Assembly: GCF_030247185.1 (NCBI RefSeq)
Contig: NC_080571.1
Coordinates: 12,493,631 to 12,557,630, forward strand
Reading direction: 5' to 3'
From: Malaya genurostris
Lineage: Eukaryota; Arthropoda; Insecta; Diptera; Culicidae
DNA: 64,000 nucleotides
The notes beneath the pieces were generated by a model that was given only the letters and a program-made list of their open reading frames with translations, made no database searches and was not told the DNA's origin. Every line of letters starts with the position of its first letter. Within the stretch, counting starts at the first letter, position 1. Made by a program: the position numbers and the translations under genes. Positions 1-10,299 of the stretch are shown here, in pieces.

Positions 1-477
1 TCCAATATCCCAGTTCGAGACATTCTTGCTTGTCGCGACCTTCCATACATGAAACTTATTTATCATTTCATAAAGAAAATTGGAGTTTCAATTTAATAAA
101 GGCCCCTTTTAAGACTTAGTTCTGATCCCAGCTGCGTCCATGAGTTCAACCAATAGCTAAATTAGAATAAAAATAATGTAATGATACAAACAAACTCGAA
201 ACAGTTTATGAAATTATTAACAAAATGTCTGAAAATAACAGCTTATTTTATAATTTATAGAAGTTAATCGTTTGGTTCAAATAATATTTCCGAGTAGATT
301 TCATAATTAATGACGAGTTACCTAAGATGATATTTAAGTAATAAGAGAATATGTTTTAATAAATTCAAAACGTTGTGACTATGTTAGAATTAAATTAGGA
401 TAAGAATATTATGTAAAAGTGATGCTACGGCGAAGAAAAACTTATGTAAACTGCCTTAAGAAATAAACGTATTTATG
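1..477. other. AT-rich noncoding stretch
   Basis: No open frame or recognisable element is seen before the short ITmD37E end. An A-run at about 479-491 abuts that fragment and could be a tail or a junction artefact. Confidence 0.5.
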
Positions 478-620
478 GAAAAAAAAAAAAAATAAACAAC
501 TGCACAAGTGGTTAGAGAAGAGTGTAAACAACAGGACGCAGCCATAAAAATTGACCGATTCTGAATCATTGCGAAATGGCAGCGGTTTTTGGTTGCGTCC
601 ATACTTTCTGGGACAGTCTT
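478..620 (-). mobile_element. ITmD37E (Tc1/mariner) solo terminal fragment
   Basis: The stretch matches, almost base for base, the transposase-5' ends of the ITmD37E copies at about 41520-41649 and 62600-62743. It covers the 5' leader and the outer inverted repeat (the complement of CTGTCCCAGAAAGTATGG). It stops at 620, followed by the expected TA at 621-622. The left boundary near 478-490 is an A-rich junction. No transposase remains; short reading frames here are untranslated leader. Confidence 0.8.
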
Positions 621-1111
621 TAAACACACACTAATTGACATATCCCGCTCAAACTTCACAAAAATGTCGAAGAAGGTTGTACCAAGGGTCAGTTTTGATT
701 AGAAGGACATCGGGGCATCGGCGAACCGGCAGCCATGTCCCAACCGGAATAGAAGAAGGCCCGACCTCGGTATTTCATAATTCCGGCCCTGGAGGTGAAT
801 GTGGATGAGATGTGAATGACTGTCAAAATTTTTCTATGGAAATAGAGAATCTAAGTTTGTGAAAATTGTTCAAGCCACCTTAAAAAAAATTTAGTGCACA
901 CAAAATGAAATTTATTTTGCGTACATTCAAGGCTGCCGTAATTTCTTGGGTGATGACAGACTATTGCATCGTTTAACATGTGAAAATAAACATTTTGTCT
1001 GTTTCGATGTCAACTTTAGCTGAATTAACTGTGCAGTTAATGATATGATTCATTTTTACTTGCTTGAGATGTAAATTAAGTGAACTGCGACGCTCCTTTT
1101 ATGTGCATCTA
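621..1111. other. Noncoding spacer with a trace of dispersed repeat A
   Basis: A short piece at about 815-880 (bounded by GAATCTAAGTTTGTGAAAAT and a following 'caagcc') belongs to the dispersed repeat called A here; better copies lie near 42.2, 45.3 and 58.2 kb. Nothing else is recognised. The last two bases (1110-1111, TA) are the mariner target site. Confidence 0.45.
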
Positions 1112-1140
1112 ACAGTTCGGCTGAAAAGTTCGTATCGTTT
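1112..1140. repeat. Mariner terminal inverted repeat (transposase 3' side)
   Basis: This 29-bp repeat begins ACAGTTCGGCTGAAAAG directly after the TA target. It pairs with 2375-2403 with a single mismatch. Confidence 0.95.
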
Positions 1141-1177
1141 AACAGAAACACACATTTTTTGCCAAAATTCGTTTTTA

Positions 1178-2224
1178 TTATTTAACATAATTGCCATCAG
1201 AGGCGATACAGCGATTATAGCGATCTTCCAACTTTTCGATACCATTTTTGTAGTACGATTTGTCCTTTGCCTCAAAATAGGCCTCAGTTTCAGCGATTAC
1301 CTCTTCATTGCTTCTAAATTCTTTACCAGCGAGCATTCTCTTGAGGTCTGAGAACAGGAAAAAGTCACTGGGGGCCAAATCTGGAGAATACGGTGGATGA
1401 GGGAGCAATTCGAAGCCCAATTCGTTCAATTTCAGCATGGTTTTTATCGACTTGTGACACGGTGCATTGTCTTGATAAAACAAAACTTTTTTCTTCTTCA
1501 AATGAGGCCGTTTTTTTGAAATTTCGTCCTTTAAACGCTCTAATAACGCTATATAATAGTCACTGTTGATGGTTTTTCCCTTTTCAAGGTAGTCGATGAA
1601 AATTATACCATGCGAATCCCAAAATACAGACGCCATAACCTTACCGGCCGATTGTTGAGTCTTTCCACGCTTCGGGTTCGGTTCATCGCGTGCAGTCCAC
1701 TCAACTGACTGTCGATTGGACTCCGGAGTGAAGTGATGGAGCCATGTTTCGTCCATTGTTATATATCGATGAAAAAAATCGGTTTTATTTCGATATAACA
1801 GCTCCAAACACTGCTCAGAATCATCAATTCGTTGTTGTTTTTGATCGATTGTGAGCTCACGCGGCACCCATTTTGCACAAAGCTTTCTCATATCCAAATA
1901 TTCGTGAATAATATTTCCAACACGTTCCTTTGATATCTTTAGGGTGTCAGCTATCTCGATCAACTTCACTTTACGGTCATTGAAAATCATTTTGTGGATT
2001 TTTTTCACGTTTTCATCGGTAACAGCCTCTTTTGGACGTCCACTGCGTTCATCGTCTTCGGTGCTCATATGACCAGTACGAAATTTTGCAAACCACTTAC
2101 GAATTGTTGCTTCGCCCGGTGCAGAGTCTGGATAACACTCATCAAGCCATTTTTTGGTATCGACGGAACTTTTTTTCATCAAAAAGTAGTGTTTCATCAA
2201 CACACGAAATTCCTTTTTTTCCAT
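1178..2224 (-). CDS. Mariner transposase, intact
   Basis: The protein is a cut-and-paste transposase that binds the terminal repeats and inserts at TA. The start at 2224 gives 348 residues starting MEKKEFRVLMKH, the usual mariner length; an in-frame ATG 16 codons upstream lies in leader sequence. The N-terminal half shows a paired helix-turn-helix region (SGRPKEAVTDENV, then KISKERVGNIIHEYL) and the linker motif WVPREL. The catalytic triad is visible: D158 (TMDETWLHH), D252 (YQDNAPCHKS) and D287 (YSPDLAPSDFFLF). Exactly 34 residues separate the second and third aspartates, hence DD34D. No stop or frameshift is seen. Whether it is expressed or active cannot be told from sequence. Confidence 0.95.
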   Translation of the reverse strand: MEKKEFRVLMKHYFLMKKSSVDTKKWLDECYPDSAPGEATIRKWFAKFRTGHMSTEDDERSGRPKEAVTDENVKKIHKMIFNDRKVKLIEIADTLKISKERVGNIIHEYLDMRKLCAKWVPRELTIDQKQQRIDDSEQCLELLYRNKTDFFHRYITMDETWLHHFTPESNRQSVEWTARDEPNPKRGKTQQSAGKVMASVFWDSHGIIFIDYLEKGKTINSDYYIALLERLKDEISKKRPHLKKKKVLFYQDNAPCHKSIKTMLKLNELGFELLPHPPYSPDLAPSDFFLFSDLKRMLAGKEFRSNEEVIAETEAYFEAKDKSYYKNGIEKLEDRYNRCIASDGNYVK

Positions 2225-2374
2225 TTTTTTCACAATAACAAAAGTAGCTTCACTCAAAATGCAATATCTCACAAACTAATAATCAGACAGCTGTCAAATT
2301 TATACACGTATCTTTTGAAGGTTGGTACTAACTGAAAATGGTATGGATTTAATTCTAGTGGCGCCCTCTCATAG

Positions 2375-2403
2375 AAACGATACGAACTTTTCAGCCGATC
2401 TGT
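2375..2403. repeat. Mariner terminal inverted repeat (transposase 5' side)
   Basis: Inverted partner of 1112-1140, followed directly by the TA target duplication at 2404-2405. Confidence 0.95.
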
Positions 2404-2405
2404 TA

Positions 2406-4207
2406 TAGAGATGTAAATTTATACGCTGTCATTATACGGTTATTGACTTGGTATAACTCTCGAAGAATTACAGCAGCTGAAGATTTACTGGCACACAAAA
2501 ATCTTATTATAGCATGAACTTAACAGATGACGGAAGCAATGATTATTGTGGACGTTGTTCACTGCACGCATAGATAGGCAAATGATTATTGAATCAAATC
2601 AACACCTGACCCAGATGTTCGAGTGGTACACGCACCGATATGCATAAGCTAAGGCGTTCATTTTTCGAACATGCCTCGTATATTAATTTAACTAGGATTT
2701 GTGATTTATAGTTTCATCCTTGTTCGTGGGTCGCTGATCGCAATTACTAGTGGAATCATTAATTTGCATTAGTAACAACTTTATGATATCAGTAAACGGC
2801 TCGACCGGATGAGTTTCACCGTAGTTTTTGAATATTTTTCAATGTAACAACCATCCACTGATTCGAATCTGTATCCATATTCTATGAGGCTGCTTCATTG
2901 CACCAAGTGGCGCTAAGTGCAGCAAGATTGCATAAATAACCGTACTCAACGCAATCATCTAGCGCGTCATTTAATGGTCTGGCCACCTCAAAAAACGGCA
3001 CAGACAGCGTAATTCAAATCGAGCCGCTCGTGTTAGTACAAAAACTTTATTTATTCACAACACGGGACTTCGTTAATCTCGGAACGTCGAAAGTGCACAA
3101 TGTTTCGGAGCAGACCGTGTACTCTCTTACACATATTTTACAACACATCCGTTAATTAGCATAATTGTAGTGCAGTGTGTAGTACCGGGAGAGCACTCTG
3201 ATGAGGGTGACATGGCCAACAGCACTTGGCATCACCATCCTTTCCATCGTTCCATCCATCCATCCATCCATCCACGGTTTTGCATATGCAACTGTGCTGG
3301 AGCAGAAGCGGAAGGGAGCCGTTTTGTGACCCACATTTCCATTTCGTTGCAGCTTACAAAATTTTTTTCCCCATAAAATCAAGACTTGTGATACTCATCT
3401 TTATCAAATTTTTCGCGCTTGCGGGCTGTTCCCGATTTGCGCTTGGAACAAGGCCCCGGTAGCAAGGCAGGGAATCAAAAGGGTGAGGTGAGAATTTGCA
3501 TATTTTATCACCGAAGGAGCGACTGGCAAAAAGCTACAACACACCCGACCCGGGTCGCTTCAGCCAGCACAGACATGGTCTGGACGGAACCGGGCAGAAT
3601 AAGTTAGTATCAAGAGAGCGGCAGAAGAATCTGTTTTCAGGAGCAAGCCCGAAAGAGACTGGAAATAAATCTCGAAATAATACATGCAACGTAAGTTTCA
3701 GCTTACCCGTTTCATGGCGGGCAGCACCGTTCGGAGGTTCGTTTCTGTTTAGCAGGATCGTTTTAGTTCCGAGTTTATCACATGAAGGCTTCATTCCGTA
3801 CTCTCGTTTAGATGCATTTCAACCGTTGCTCTTTCATTTTTTTTTTCGACTAACAAAAATCTGCCTTGTTATTTTCCTTTAAGTCTGACGTCAATTCAAC
3901 ACCCAAACACAATTTCGCTGAATAGACTTTTGAATGAAACTCTCAAAGATATGCGGAACATGAAATCCGAGAAAGTGCTCGTTTAGTCCTAAATAGGAAT
4001 CACTTCAGACGAACGAAAAACTGTGAACAAGGAGACCACTGCAGGAGTCTAGAGTTTTTGGTGGGTCGCTTCGGTTATTGCTCATTAGCATGTTGAACTT
4101 GAAACAGAGCGACGACGGCAATTAAGGCGATGAGGTGTGACTAAATCAAAAAAAAAAAAATTAATGAAATTACCAGAGCAATTAGCAGTGGATTTATTTT
4201 TTTGACT
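2406..4207. other. Noncoding, largely non-repetitive DNA
   Basis: No homology-bearing reading frame is recognised. Short frames around 3150-3880 are low-complexity and unsupported. The only clear feature is the CCAT microsatellite listed separately. A 12-A run occurs at about 4148-4160. Confidence 0.5.
3251..3274. repeat. (CCAT)n microsatellite
   Basis: About six tandem CCAT units are read directly from the sequence. The repeat makes artefactual Ser/His/Pro-rich reading frames in this area. Confidence 0.9.
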
Positions 4208-4221
4208 GAATTGCACGATTT
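4208..4221. repeat. Target-site duplication, I-clade element (3' side)
   Basis: GAATTGCACGATTT here is repeated exactly at 8622-8635. The 14-bp direct repeat brackets the retrotransposon and merges with its poly(T) run. Confidence 0.9.
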
Positions 4222-4829
4222 TTTTTTTTTTTTTTTTTTTTTTATTCAATAATATAATATAATATTAAGGCACACTGCTTAAGCTCTAAGATGCCAAGGG
4301 TATTTACTAATCTTAATTATCGTCTAACTTAAAACTAGAGTAGTATCATTATGTAATATAGTATCTGGCGATCGGTAGTGGCCGGTGAATTGAATTTAGG
4401 ATGAGATGATTCCAGATGGCGATGGTAATTTTCTATGTTGGCCGCATTCTTCGGTCCGTGAGGGTCCGCGGGAAACACCCCCAGGCTACGAAGGCCCGGC
4501 GGGTGGCCCGCATGCTGGTCATTGACTGGAGCGGTCTTCCGGTGATGGTGATGTTACGGAAGAGAATGAAAAAAAGAAGTAAATATTGTGGGAAACGGGG
4601 TAAAAAAGGGGTGTGGGAACAAAATGTTTGAAAACGACAGAGATCTAATTAGTTGCCATCGAGATGGTGAAAAAACAGGGAAAGGGGAACGAAAAAGTTA
4701 GTGACAAAAAAAAAGATCTTGTTAATTCCAATGAAGATGGTGGACAGGGACGGGGATCGAGAGAATCGGGCGGATGTTAGTGTCGAACCTGTAGGTGGAG
4801 ATTATATTTTCTGAGCGAGGAATAACACA

Positions 4830-7800
4830 TTACACTTGTATATCAATGTGTTTAAGGTACTGGTATATGAGAAGCATATATGAACTATCCCGACTCGCCA
4901 ACACATCCCGAACCGGCACCTCAGGCGGTCTACCTCGGGCCCTGAGGGATTCCAGTAGCTTCGACCTGGCGTCACGATACTCTACGCACGACCACACGAC
5001 ATGCTCGATGTCCTGATAACCGTCGCCACAGGTGCAGAGCCCGTTCTCCACGATCCCGATACGCCGGAGATGTGCGTTGAATGTATAGTGATTTGACATG
5101 AGCCGTGACATAACGCGAATGAAATCACGACTCATGTTCATCCCCTTGAACCAAGGTTTCGTCGATACCTTAGGGATAATGGAGTGTAGCCATCGTCCCA
5201 GTTCGTCATTCGTCCATGAAGTTTGCCAACTTTCGAGAGTTTTCTGACGAGAAATACTGAAAAATTCATTGAAGCAGATTGGTCTTTCATAAATATCACC
5301 TTCCAATGCGCCCACTTTAGCCAATAAGTCTGCCTTTTCATTGCCCGGAATGGAACAATGCGAAGGGACCCAGACTAACGATATTAAATAAGACCGTTCA
5401 GATAAAGTTCTCAAATGTTCCCGTATTTTCCCCAGGAAATATGGGGGATACTTTCCTGGCTTCATTGCCCGGAGAGCTTCTATTGAACTTAGACTGTCCG
5501 TGACAATGAAGTAATGGTCTTTGGGCATGGTTTCAATGATCTCGAGGGTGTACTGAATAGCAGCTAATTCTGCGACGTAAACTGAAGCCGGATCACTGAG
5601 TTTGTAAGAAGCGGTGATGTTTTGATTGAAGATGCCGAAGCCTGTGGACTCGTTGATGTTTGATCCGTCAGTGTAAAACACCTTTTCACAGTTGACTGTT
5701 CTAAATTTATTATAAAAAATATTTGGGGCCACTTGAGGGCGCACGTGATCCGGAATTCCACGAATTTCTTCTCTCATGGATGTGTCGAAAAACACAGTAG
5801 AATCAGAAGTATCCAAGAAATGAGCACGGTTGGAAACAAACGAAGAAGGATTAATATTCTGAGCCATGTAATCAAAATACAAGGACATAAAACGGGTTTG
5901 AGAGTTAAGCTCAACTAACCTTTCGAAGTTTTCAATCACCAGAGGATTCAAAATGTCGCATCGAATGAGCAAACGATATGAGAGATCCCAGAACCGGTTT
6001 TTCAGTGGAAGAACGCCCGCCAGCACTTCGAGGCTCATCGTATGAGTCGATTGCATGCAACCCAAGGCAATACGCAAACAACGATACTGAATTCTTTCCA
6101 GCTTGATGAAATGAGTGTTCGCCACTGATCGGAAGCAGAGGCATCCATATTCCATAACGGACAATATCGTTGTTTGGTACAACCTGATCAGGTCTCCTGG
6201 GTGAGCACCCCACCAAGTTCCGGTTATTGTACGAAGAAAGTTGATTCTCTGCTGGCATTTTTGTTTCAGATACCTAATGTGACATCCCCAGGTGCCTTTG
6301 GAGTCGAACCAGACCCCGAGATATTTAAATGTGAAGGCCTGAGCTATGGTTTCACCCCCTAGTTGAAGCTGTAATTGTGCTGGTTCTCGCTTCCTCGAAA
6401 ATACAACCAGCTCAGTTTTCTCCGTAGAGAACTCGATACCCATTTGAAGAGCCCATGATGATAAGTTGTCGAGAGTATCTTGTAATGGTCCTTGGAGATC
6501 GGCAGCTTTGGGTCCTATAATAGACACAACGCTGTCGTCGGCAAGTTGTCTTAGCGTGCAAGATGTGTTGATACATTCATCGATATTACTTACGTAAAAA
6601 TTGTATAAAAGGGGGCTTAAGCATGAGCCCTGAGGAAGACCCATGTAGCTGAATCGTATTGTCGACAAATCACCATGCGCAAAGTACATGTGTTTCTCAG
6701 ACAATAGATTATGTAAAAAGTTGTTCAAAACTGGCGAAAGACCATGCTGATGCAACTTCTCAGATAGGATATTTATAGAAACTGAGTCAAAAGCCCCCTT
6801 AATGTCTAGGAAAACTGATGCCATTTGTTCTTTACGAGCAAATGCCATTTGAATTTCTGTTGAGAGCAACGCAAGACAATCGTTCGTTCCTTTGCCCCTG
6901 CGGAAACCAAATTGTGTATCTGAAAGTAAACCATTAGTTTCGACCCAATTGTCTAGACGAAACAGAATCATTTTTTCGAACAATTTCCGGATACAGGAAA
7001 GCATAGCAATCGGCCGATACGAATTGTGATCGGAGGCTGGTTTCCCTGGTTTTTGAATGGCGATAACTCTGACTTGTCTCCAGTCGTGTGGGACAATATT
7101 ACCCGTGAGGAACTTGTTGAATAAATTCAGCAAGCGCCTTTTGGCGGGGTCAGGCAGATTTTTCAACAAGTTGAATTTTATTCTGTCTAATCCCGGGGCT
7201 TTATTGTTACATGACAAAAGTGCAAGTGAGAGCTCTACCATCGAAAACGGTGATTCGTTTGTATTTGGTGTCGCGGCGCGGGTGATCTTCTGTTCCGGAA
7301 CAGAGTCTGGGCATACTTTTTTAGCGAAATCGAATATCCAGCGGTTGGAGTATTCCTCGCTTTCATTCGTGGTGTTATGATTGCGCATTCGTCGGGCTGT
7401 GTTCCAAAGAGTGCTCATAGATGTTTCTTTCGTTAAGCCGTCTATAAACCGACGCCAGTAACCGCGTTTCTTGGCTCTAATCAAGTTCTTAGTTTTAACG
7501 TCTAACGCCGCGTAATTCCGGTAATTATCAGGTGTTCCATTTTTTCTGAATTTTTTATACGCGGAGGCTCTCTCCGCGTTTAAATTTGTGCACTCTTTGT
7601 CCCACCACGGGTTGGGAGGACGGATGTTAGTTTTTGCGCCGGGTACACGTTTCGTCTGAGCTTGAATCGCAGTATCGAGAATCAAGCCAGCCAAAAACGT
7701 ATACTCTTCCTCCGGAGGAAGTTGTTGAGTTCTTTCAAGTTTCTCAGATATCGAGGTCGCATAGCTATTCCAATCAATATTTCGTGTGAGGTCATACGAA

Positions 7801-8510
7801 ACATTGATTGTCTTCGATGGTTTTGAGCCGCTGGTGATTGATATTACGATCGGTAGATGATCACTACCGTGGGGATCAGGAATTACCTCCCACGTGCAAT
7901 CCAACCGTAGCGATGTCGAGCAAAGGGATAAATCCAGCGCACTTGGTCTTGCTGGTGGTGCAGGAATCCGTGTCATTTCTCCCGTATTCAAGATTGTCAT
8001 ATTGAAGTTGTCGCAAATATCATGGATCATAGCTGATCTGTTATCGTCGTGAAGACAGCCCCATCCCGTACCGTGTGAGTTAAAGTCTCCTAAAACCAAC
8101 GTCGGTGCGGGAAGGAGCTCTATGATATTACTGAGCCACCGATGCCCAACCAAGGCTCTAGGGGGAATGTAGATGGAAGCAATACAAAGGTCCTTACCTT
8201 TGATTGTAACATGACATGCGACAACTTCAATACCTGGTATCGAGGGGAGGTTAATTCGATAAAAAGAATAGCACTTTTTTATCCCTAAAAGTACTCCTCC
8301 ATAGGGATCATCTCGATCCAGGCGAATAATGTTAAAATCGTGGAAGTTTAAGGATATTTCAGAAGTTAGCCAAGTTTCGCACAATGCAAATGCGTCACAT
8401 TTCAGATTATTTACTAGAAATTTAAAAGAATCTATTTTTGGGATGATACTTCTGCAATTCCACTGTAAAACAGTGATTAGATCCGTGACCTCGGTGGATG
8501 ATTTAGCCAT
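4830..8510 (-). CDS. ORF2: endonuclease / reverse transcriptase / RNase H polyprotein
   Basis: This is the replication enzyme for target-primed reverse transcription, about 1226 residues with no internal stop. An APE-type endonuclease occupies roughly residues 15-235 (LQWNCRS, CETWL, GDFNSHGTGWG near 145, SDHLPIV near 220). Reverse transcriptase spans about 470-740 (QFGFRRGKGTND, LDIKGAFDSV, LPQGSCLSPLLYNFYV, catalytic LADD near 660). RNase H lies at about 950-1070 (FYTDGSN, AELAAIQYTLE, VTDSLSSIEAL, WVPSHCSIPGNEKAD). A Cys/His cluster (CTCGDGYQDIEHVVWSC) follows near 1160. The start at 8510 is preferred over the ATG four codons upstream because it overlaps the ORF1 stop (see 8503-8621). Confidence 0.93.
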   Translation of the reverse strand: MAKSSTEVTDLITVLQWNCRSIIPKIDSFKFLVNNLKCDAFALCETWLTSEISLNFHDFNIIRLDRDDPYGGVLLGIKKCYSFYRINLPSIPGIEVVACHVTIKGKDLCIASIYIPPRALVGHRWLSNIIELLPAPTLVLGDFNSHGTGWGCLHDDNRSAMIHDICDNFNMTILNTGEMTRIPAPPARPSALDLSLCSTSLRLDCTWEVIPDPHGSDHLPIVISITSGSKPSKTINVSYDLTRNIDWNSYATSISEKLERTQQLPPEEEYTFLAGLILDTAIQAQTKRVPGAKTNIRPPNPWWDKECTNLNAERASAYKKFRKNGTPDNYRNYAALDVKTKNLIRAKKRGYWRRFIDGLTKETSMSTLWNTARRMRNHNTTNESEEYSNRWIFDFAKKVCPDSVPEQKITRAATPNTNESPFSMVELSLALLSCNNKAPGLDRIKFNLLKNLPDPAKRRLLNLFNKFLTGNIVPHDWRQVRVIAIQKPGKPASDHNSYRPIAMLSCIRKLFEKMILFRLDNWVETNGLLSDTQFGFRRGKGTNDCLALLSTEIQMAFARKEQMASVFLDIKGAFDSVSINILSEKLHQHGLSPVLNNFLHNLLSEKHMYFAHGDLSTIRFSYMGLPQGSCLSPLLYNFYVSNIDECINTSCTLRQLADDSVVSIIGPKAADLQGPLQDTLDNLSSWALQMGIEFSTEKTELVVFSRKREPAQLQLQLGGETIAQAFTFKYLGVWFDSKGTWGCHIRYLKQKCQQRINFLRTITGTWWGAHPGDLIRLYQTTILSVMEYGCLCFRSVANTHFIKLERIQYRCLRIALGCMQSTHTMSLEVLAGVLPLKNRFWDLSYRLLIRCDILNPLVIENFERLVELNSQTRFMSLYFDYMAQNINPSSFVSNRAHFLDTSDSTVFFDTSMREEIRGIPDHVRPQVAPNIFYNKFRTVNCEKVFYTDGSNINESTGFGIFNQNITASYKLSDPASVYVAELAAIQYTLEIIETMPKDHYFIVTDSLSSIEALRAMKPGKYPPYFLGKIREHLRTLSERSYLISLVWVPSHCSIPGNEKADLLAKVGALEGDIYERPICFNEFFSISRQKTLESWQTSWTNDELGRWLHSIIPKVSTKPWFKGMNMSRDFIRVMSRLMSNHYTFNAHLRRIGIVENGLCTCGDGYQDIEHVVWSCVEYRDARSKLLESLRARGRPPEVPVRDVLASRDSSYMLLIYQYLKHIDIQV

Positions 8511-8621
8511 CGAAGGATACAATCGCTGAGAGAAGGGGCCAATTTGCAGTCAACTGCTTCAAATATGTTTTTACTGTTGGCATGAAAGCAATTAAAATGC
8601 TTCTAAGAGGGTCTGAAACTC
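8503..8621 (-). CDS. ORF1 C-terminal remnant of the I-clade element
   Basis: An open frame enters at the truncated 5' end of the element and stops at 8503-8505 after ...AIVSFDG. Its stop overlaps the ORF2 start in the run ATGGCTAA (8510-8503), an arrangement suited to termination-reinitiation coupling. About 38 codons of the original nucleic-acid-binding ORF1 protein remain, with no zinc knuckle left. Upstream codons that stay open belong to flanking DNA beyond the target duplication. Confidence 0.65.
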
Positions 8622-8635
8622 GAATTGCACGATTT
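8622..8635. repeat. Target-site duplication, I-clade element (5' side)
   Basis: Exact copy of 4208-4221 (14 bp), marking the 5' junction of the truncated retrotransposon. Confidence 0.9.
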
Positions 8636-9885
8636 ATAAAGCTTTCACTAGCAATGGAAGTTTCGATTTTCATAGCAAAACCAGCGCATTCAGTTTCAGC
8701 TAGCACAAAAGGCAGCATTCAACATTTGCAAGCGAATACAACTTAAATAGCAAAATATTGAGCGGTTCATTGACTTTGAAAAGGCTTTCCGCTATCGAAA
8801 ACCACTTGAGACAGTACCATATTTGTTGTGTAATTCTGTGGTGCAATGCCGTGCGACGAAAATGGAAATCTTTGGTAGTCATGAAACGTCAATGGAAACA
8901 TAAAAGTGGTTCGGAAGTATTCCAGTTAATCATCTTTCGTTATTGACTTGTGTTTGTCATCGCATTCAGCGTTGCCAGATTATCACAATGTCGATAGCGT
9001 GGAAAACGGGAAAAGTATAAACAGGGCCTAAAGCTTCGTTCGTTATAAGTAAAACGGCTTTCAGTTATACTTTAAAAAACCTAGTTGCTCATGAGAAATA
9101 TGTATTTCATACAAAAAGAATTAGGCTACATTGCCCAGTTGAACACTGAAATCGAGGAGTTTATTTTGAAGGAAAATTTAAAGACATATGATTTCAGATC
9201 TACGGTTGAATACTAAAAATCTGATCTATTTATATTTTGAAAGATCTCCGAAGAATCTGCGACCAAACTTAGGTATCGTGTGGTTTGAATATGACATATT
9301 TCGGAGCATTTCAGAGGATTTTTGTCGAACAACACTGAGCTATTTTAATTCAGTAAACCTCAAAACACTCTAGAAAACCATGAAAGAGCTATGTAGACAG
9401 AATGTTTTTGAGAATCTTAAAAGGGAAGCTGAGGTCCAATAAGATGTTACCTATTATTGTTTTTACAAAATTTTTCCTGTACAAGAATGGGTAGAACTTT
9501 ATCGTGAATATCTTTTGTTGTACTTAACCCAACAAGATATTTTTTTCTCCTCGTAATCGGACATATGATCAGCAAATTATTTGCAGTAGTATGAAATACC
9601 CACAAATAACTCGAAAGTACACCCAAACCTCCATTTAAGTAATAATCAGGGGTTCGTAAATCGAATTATGACGTAAAAAAAGTACAGGTGTGTAATGTCA
9701 GAGACATAACTGGATGTCGTGAATACGAATAAAACTGACACTTTTACTTTATACTTCCGAGTATAAATTAGTTGATCAATAGGCAACAGTACAGATTAGT
9801 TACATTAAACATTCTGACACACAAACATTACGAAATAATCAGTATAGTTACTTATGATTGGTTGGTAAACGACTGGACAATGCGC
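8636..9885. other. AT-rich noncoding spacer
   Basis: No recognised coding sequence. A short motif at about 9695-9715 (AATGTCAGAGACATAACTGG) recurs at 60541-60560 and probably marks the edge of an old dispersed repeat. Confidence 0.5.
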
Positions 9886-10074
9886 AATTCAGGCCCCAAT
9901 GTGGATCTTAGCCTCTTGTCCAGTAACTTTTATCCCTACCTCCCCGCGGTGCCGGCTGGGGTACGAGTAACCAATATCGGAAATATCGGGTAACCAACCC
10001 CGGTGGGACCTTGGTTGTATGCTGACAGGGAAGGGGGGGTTTGCCTCCTCTTCACAGAGAGCGAGCCTACCCGA

Positions 10075-10140
10075 GCGTCTGTTCCCCATGTTGGGGCGGC
10101 TCGAAACAGCGTCTGTTCTCCATGTTAGGAGCGACTGATT
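10075..10140 (+). repeat. Short direct repeat in RTE leader
   Basis: Two tandem units share GCGTCTGTTC-CCATGTT-GG-GCG, about 35 bp apart. They lie in the GC-rich leader upstream of the endonuclease region. Confidence 0.6.
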
Positions 10141-10299
10141 ACCGTCTTTGTGTCAGTGTGGGACTCTAAACAGTGCTGACACGATGGCCCTCCGGCGAGA
10201 CAGGAGGTTGGTGCAGGCCTAACAAGCCGCCCGGAAAACATATGTTACGAACGATCAAGAAGGAAATACGATTCGAATAATCGGCAAAGACCTACGCAA

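Larger units (their letters stand above)
1112..2403 (-). mobile_element. Complete mariner (DD34D) DNA transposon
   Basis: This 1292-bp element has near-identical 29-bp terminal inverted repeats at 1112-1140 and 2375-2403, with one mismatch at the fifth base. It is flanked on both sides by TA (1110-1111 and 2404-2405), the Tc1/mariner target duplication. It contains one uninterrupted transposase frame on the minus strand. Size, inverted repeats, target and intact frame are all as expected for an autonomous mariner. A second, truncated and mutated copy lies at 29094-29966. Confidence 0.95.
4222..8621 (-). mobile_element. I-clade non-LTR retrotransposon, 5'-truncated in ORF1
   Basis: The minus-strand element ends in a poly(A) tail (the T-run at about 4219-4243, preceded on the minus strand by AATAAA) and is bracketed by an exact 14-bp duplication. 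It carries an intact ORF2 with endonuclease, reverse transcriptase and RNase H, the architecture of the I group (mosquito MosquI and I-like families). Only the last ~38 codons of ORF1 remain, so reverse transcription stopped within ORF1. The 3' untranslated region is about 600 bp (4222-4829). The exact duplication and open ORF2 imply a recent insertion. The clade assignment is from domain order and motifs; LOA-type is the main alternative. Confidence 0.9.

Noticed and set aside
442..659. Small proteins on the minus strand near the left edge
   Set aside because: They are untranslated leader and terminal repeat of an ITmD37E fragment.
2225..2272. 16-residue N-terminal extension of the mariner transposase
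   Set aside because: Mariner transposases normally start close to the helix-turn-helix region; 348 residues from 2224 is the family length.
3152..3882. Several overlapping frames of 60-128 codons
   Set aside because: They overlap in several frames, depend on the CCAT repeat and show no recognisable protein.
4416..4631. 71-codon plus-strand frame
   Set aside because: Lies in the 3' untranslated region of the minus-strand I-clade element; basic residue runs come from purine-rich text.
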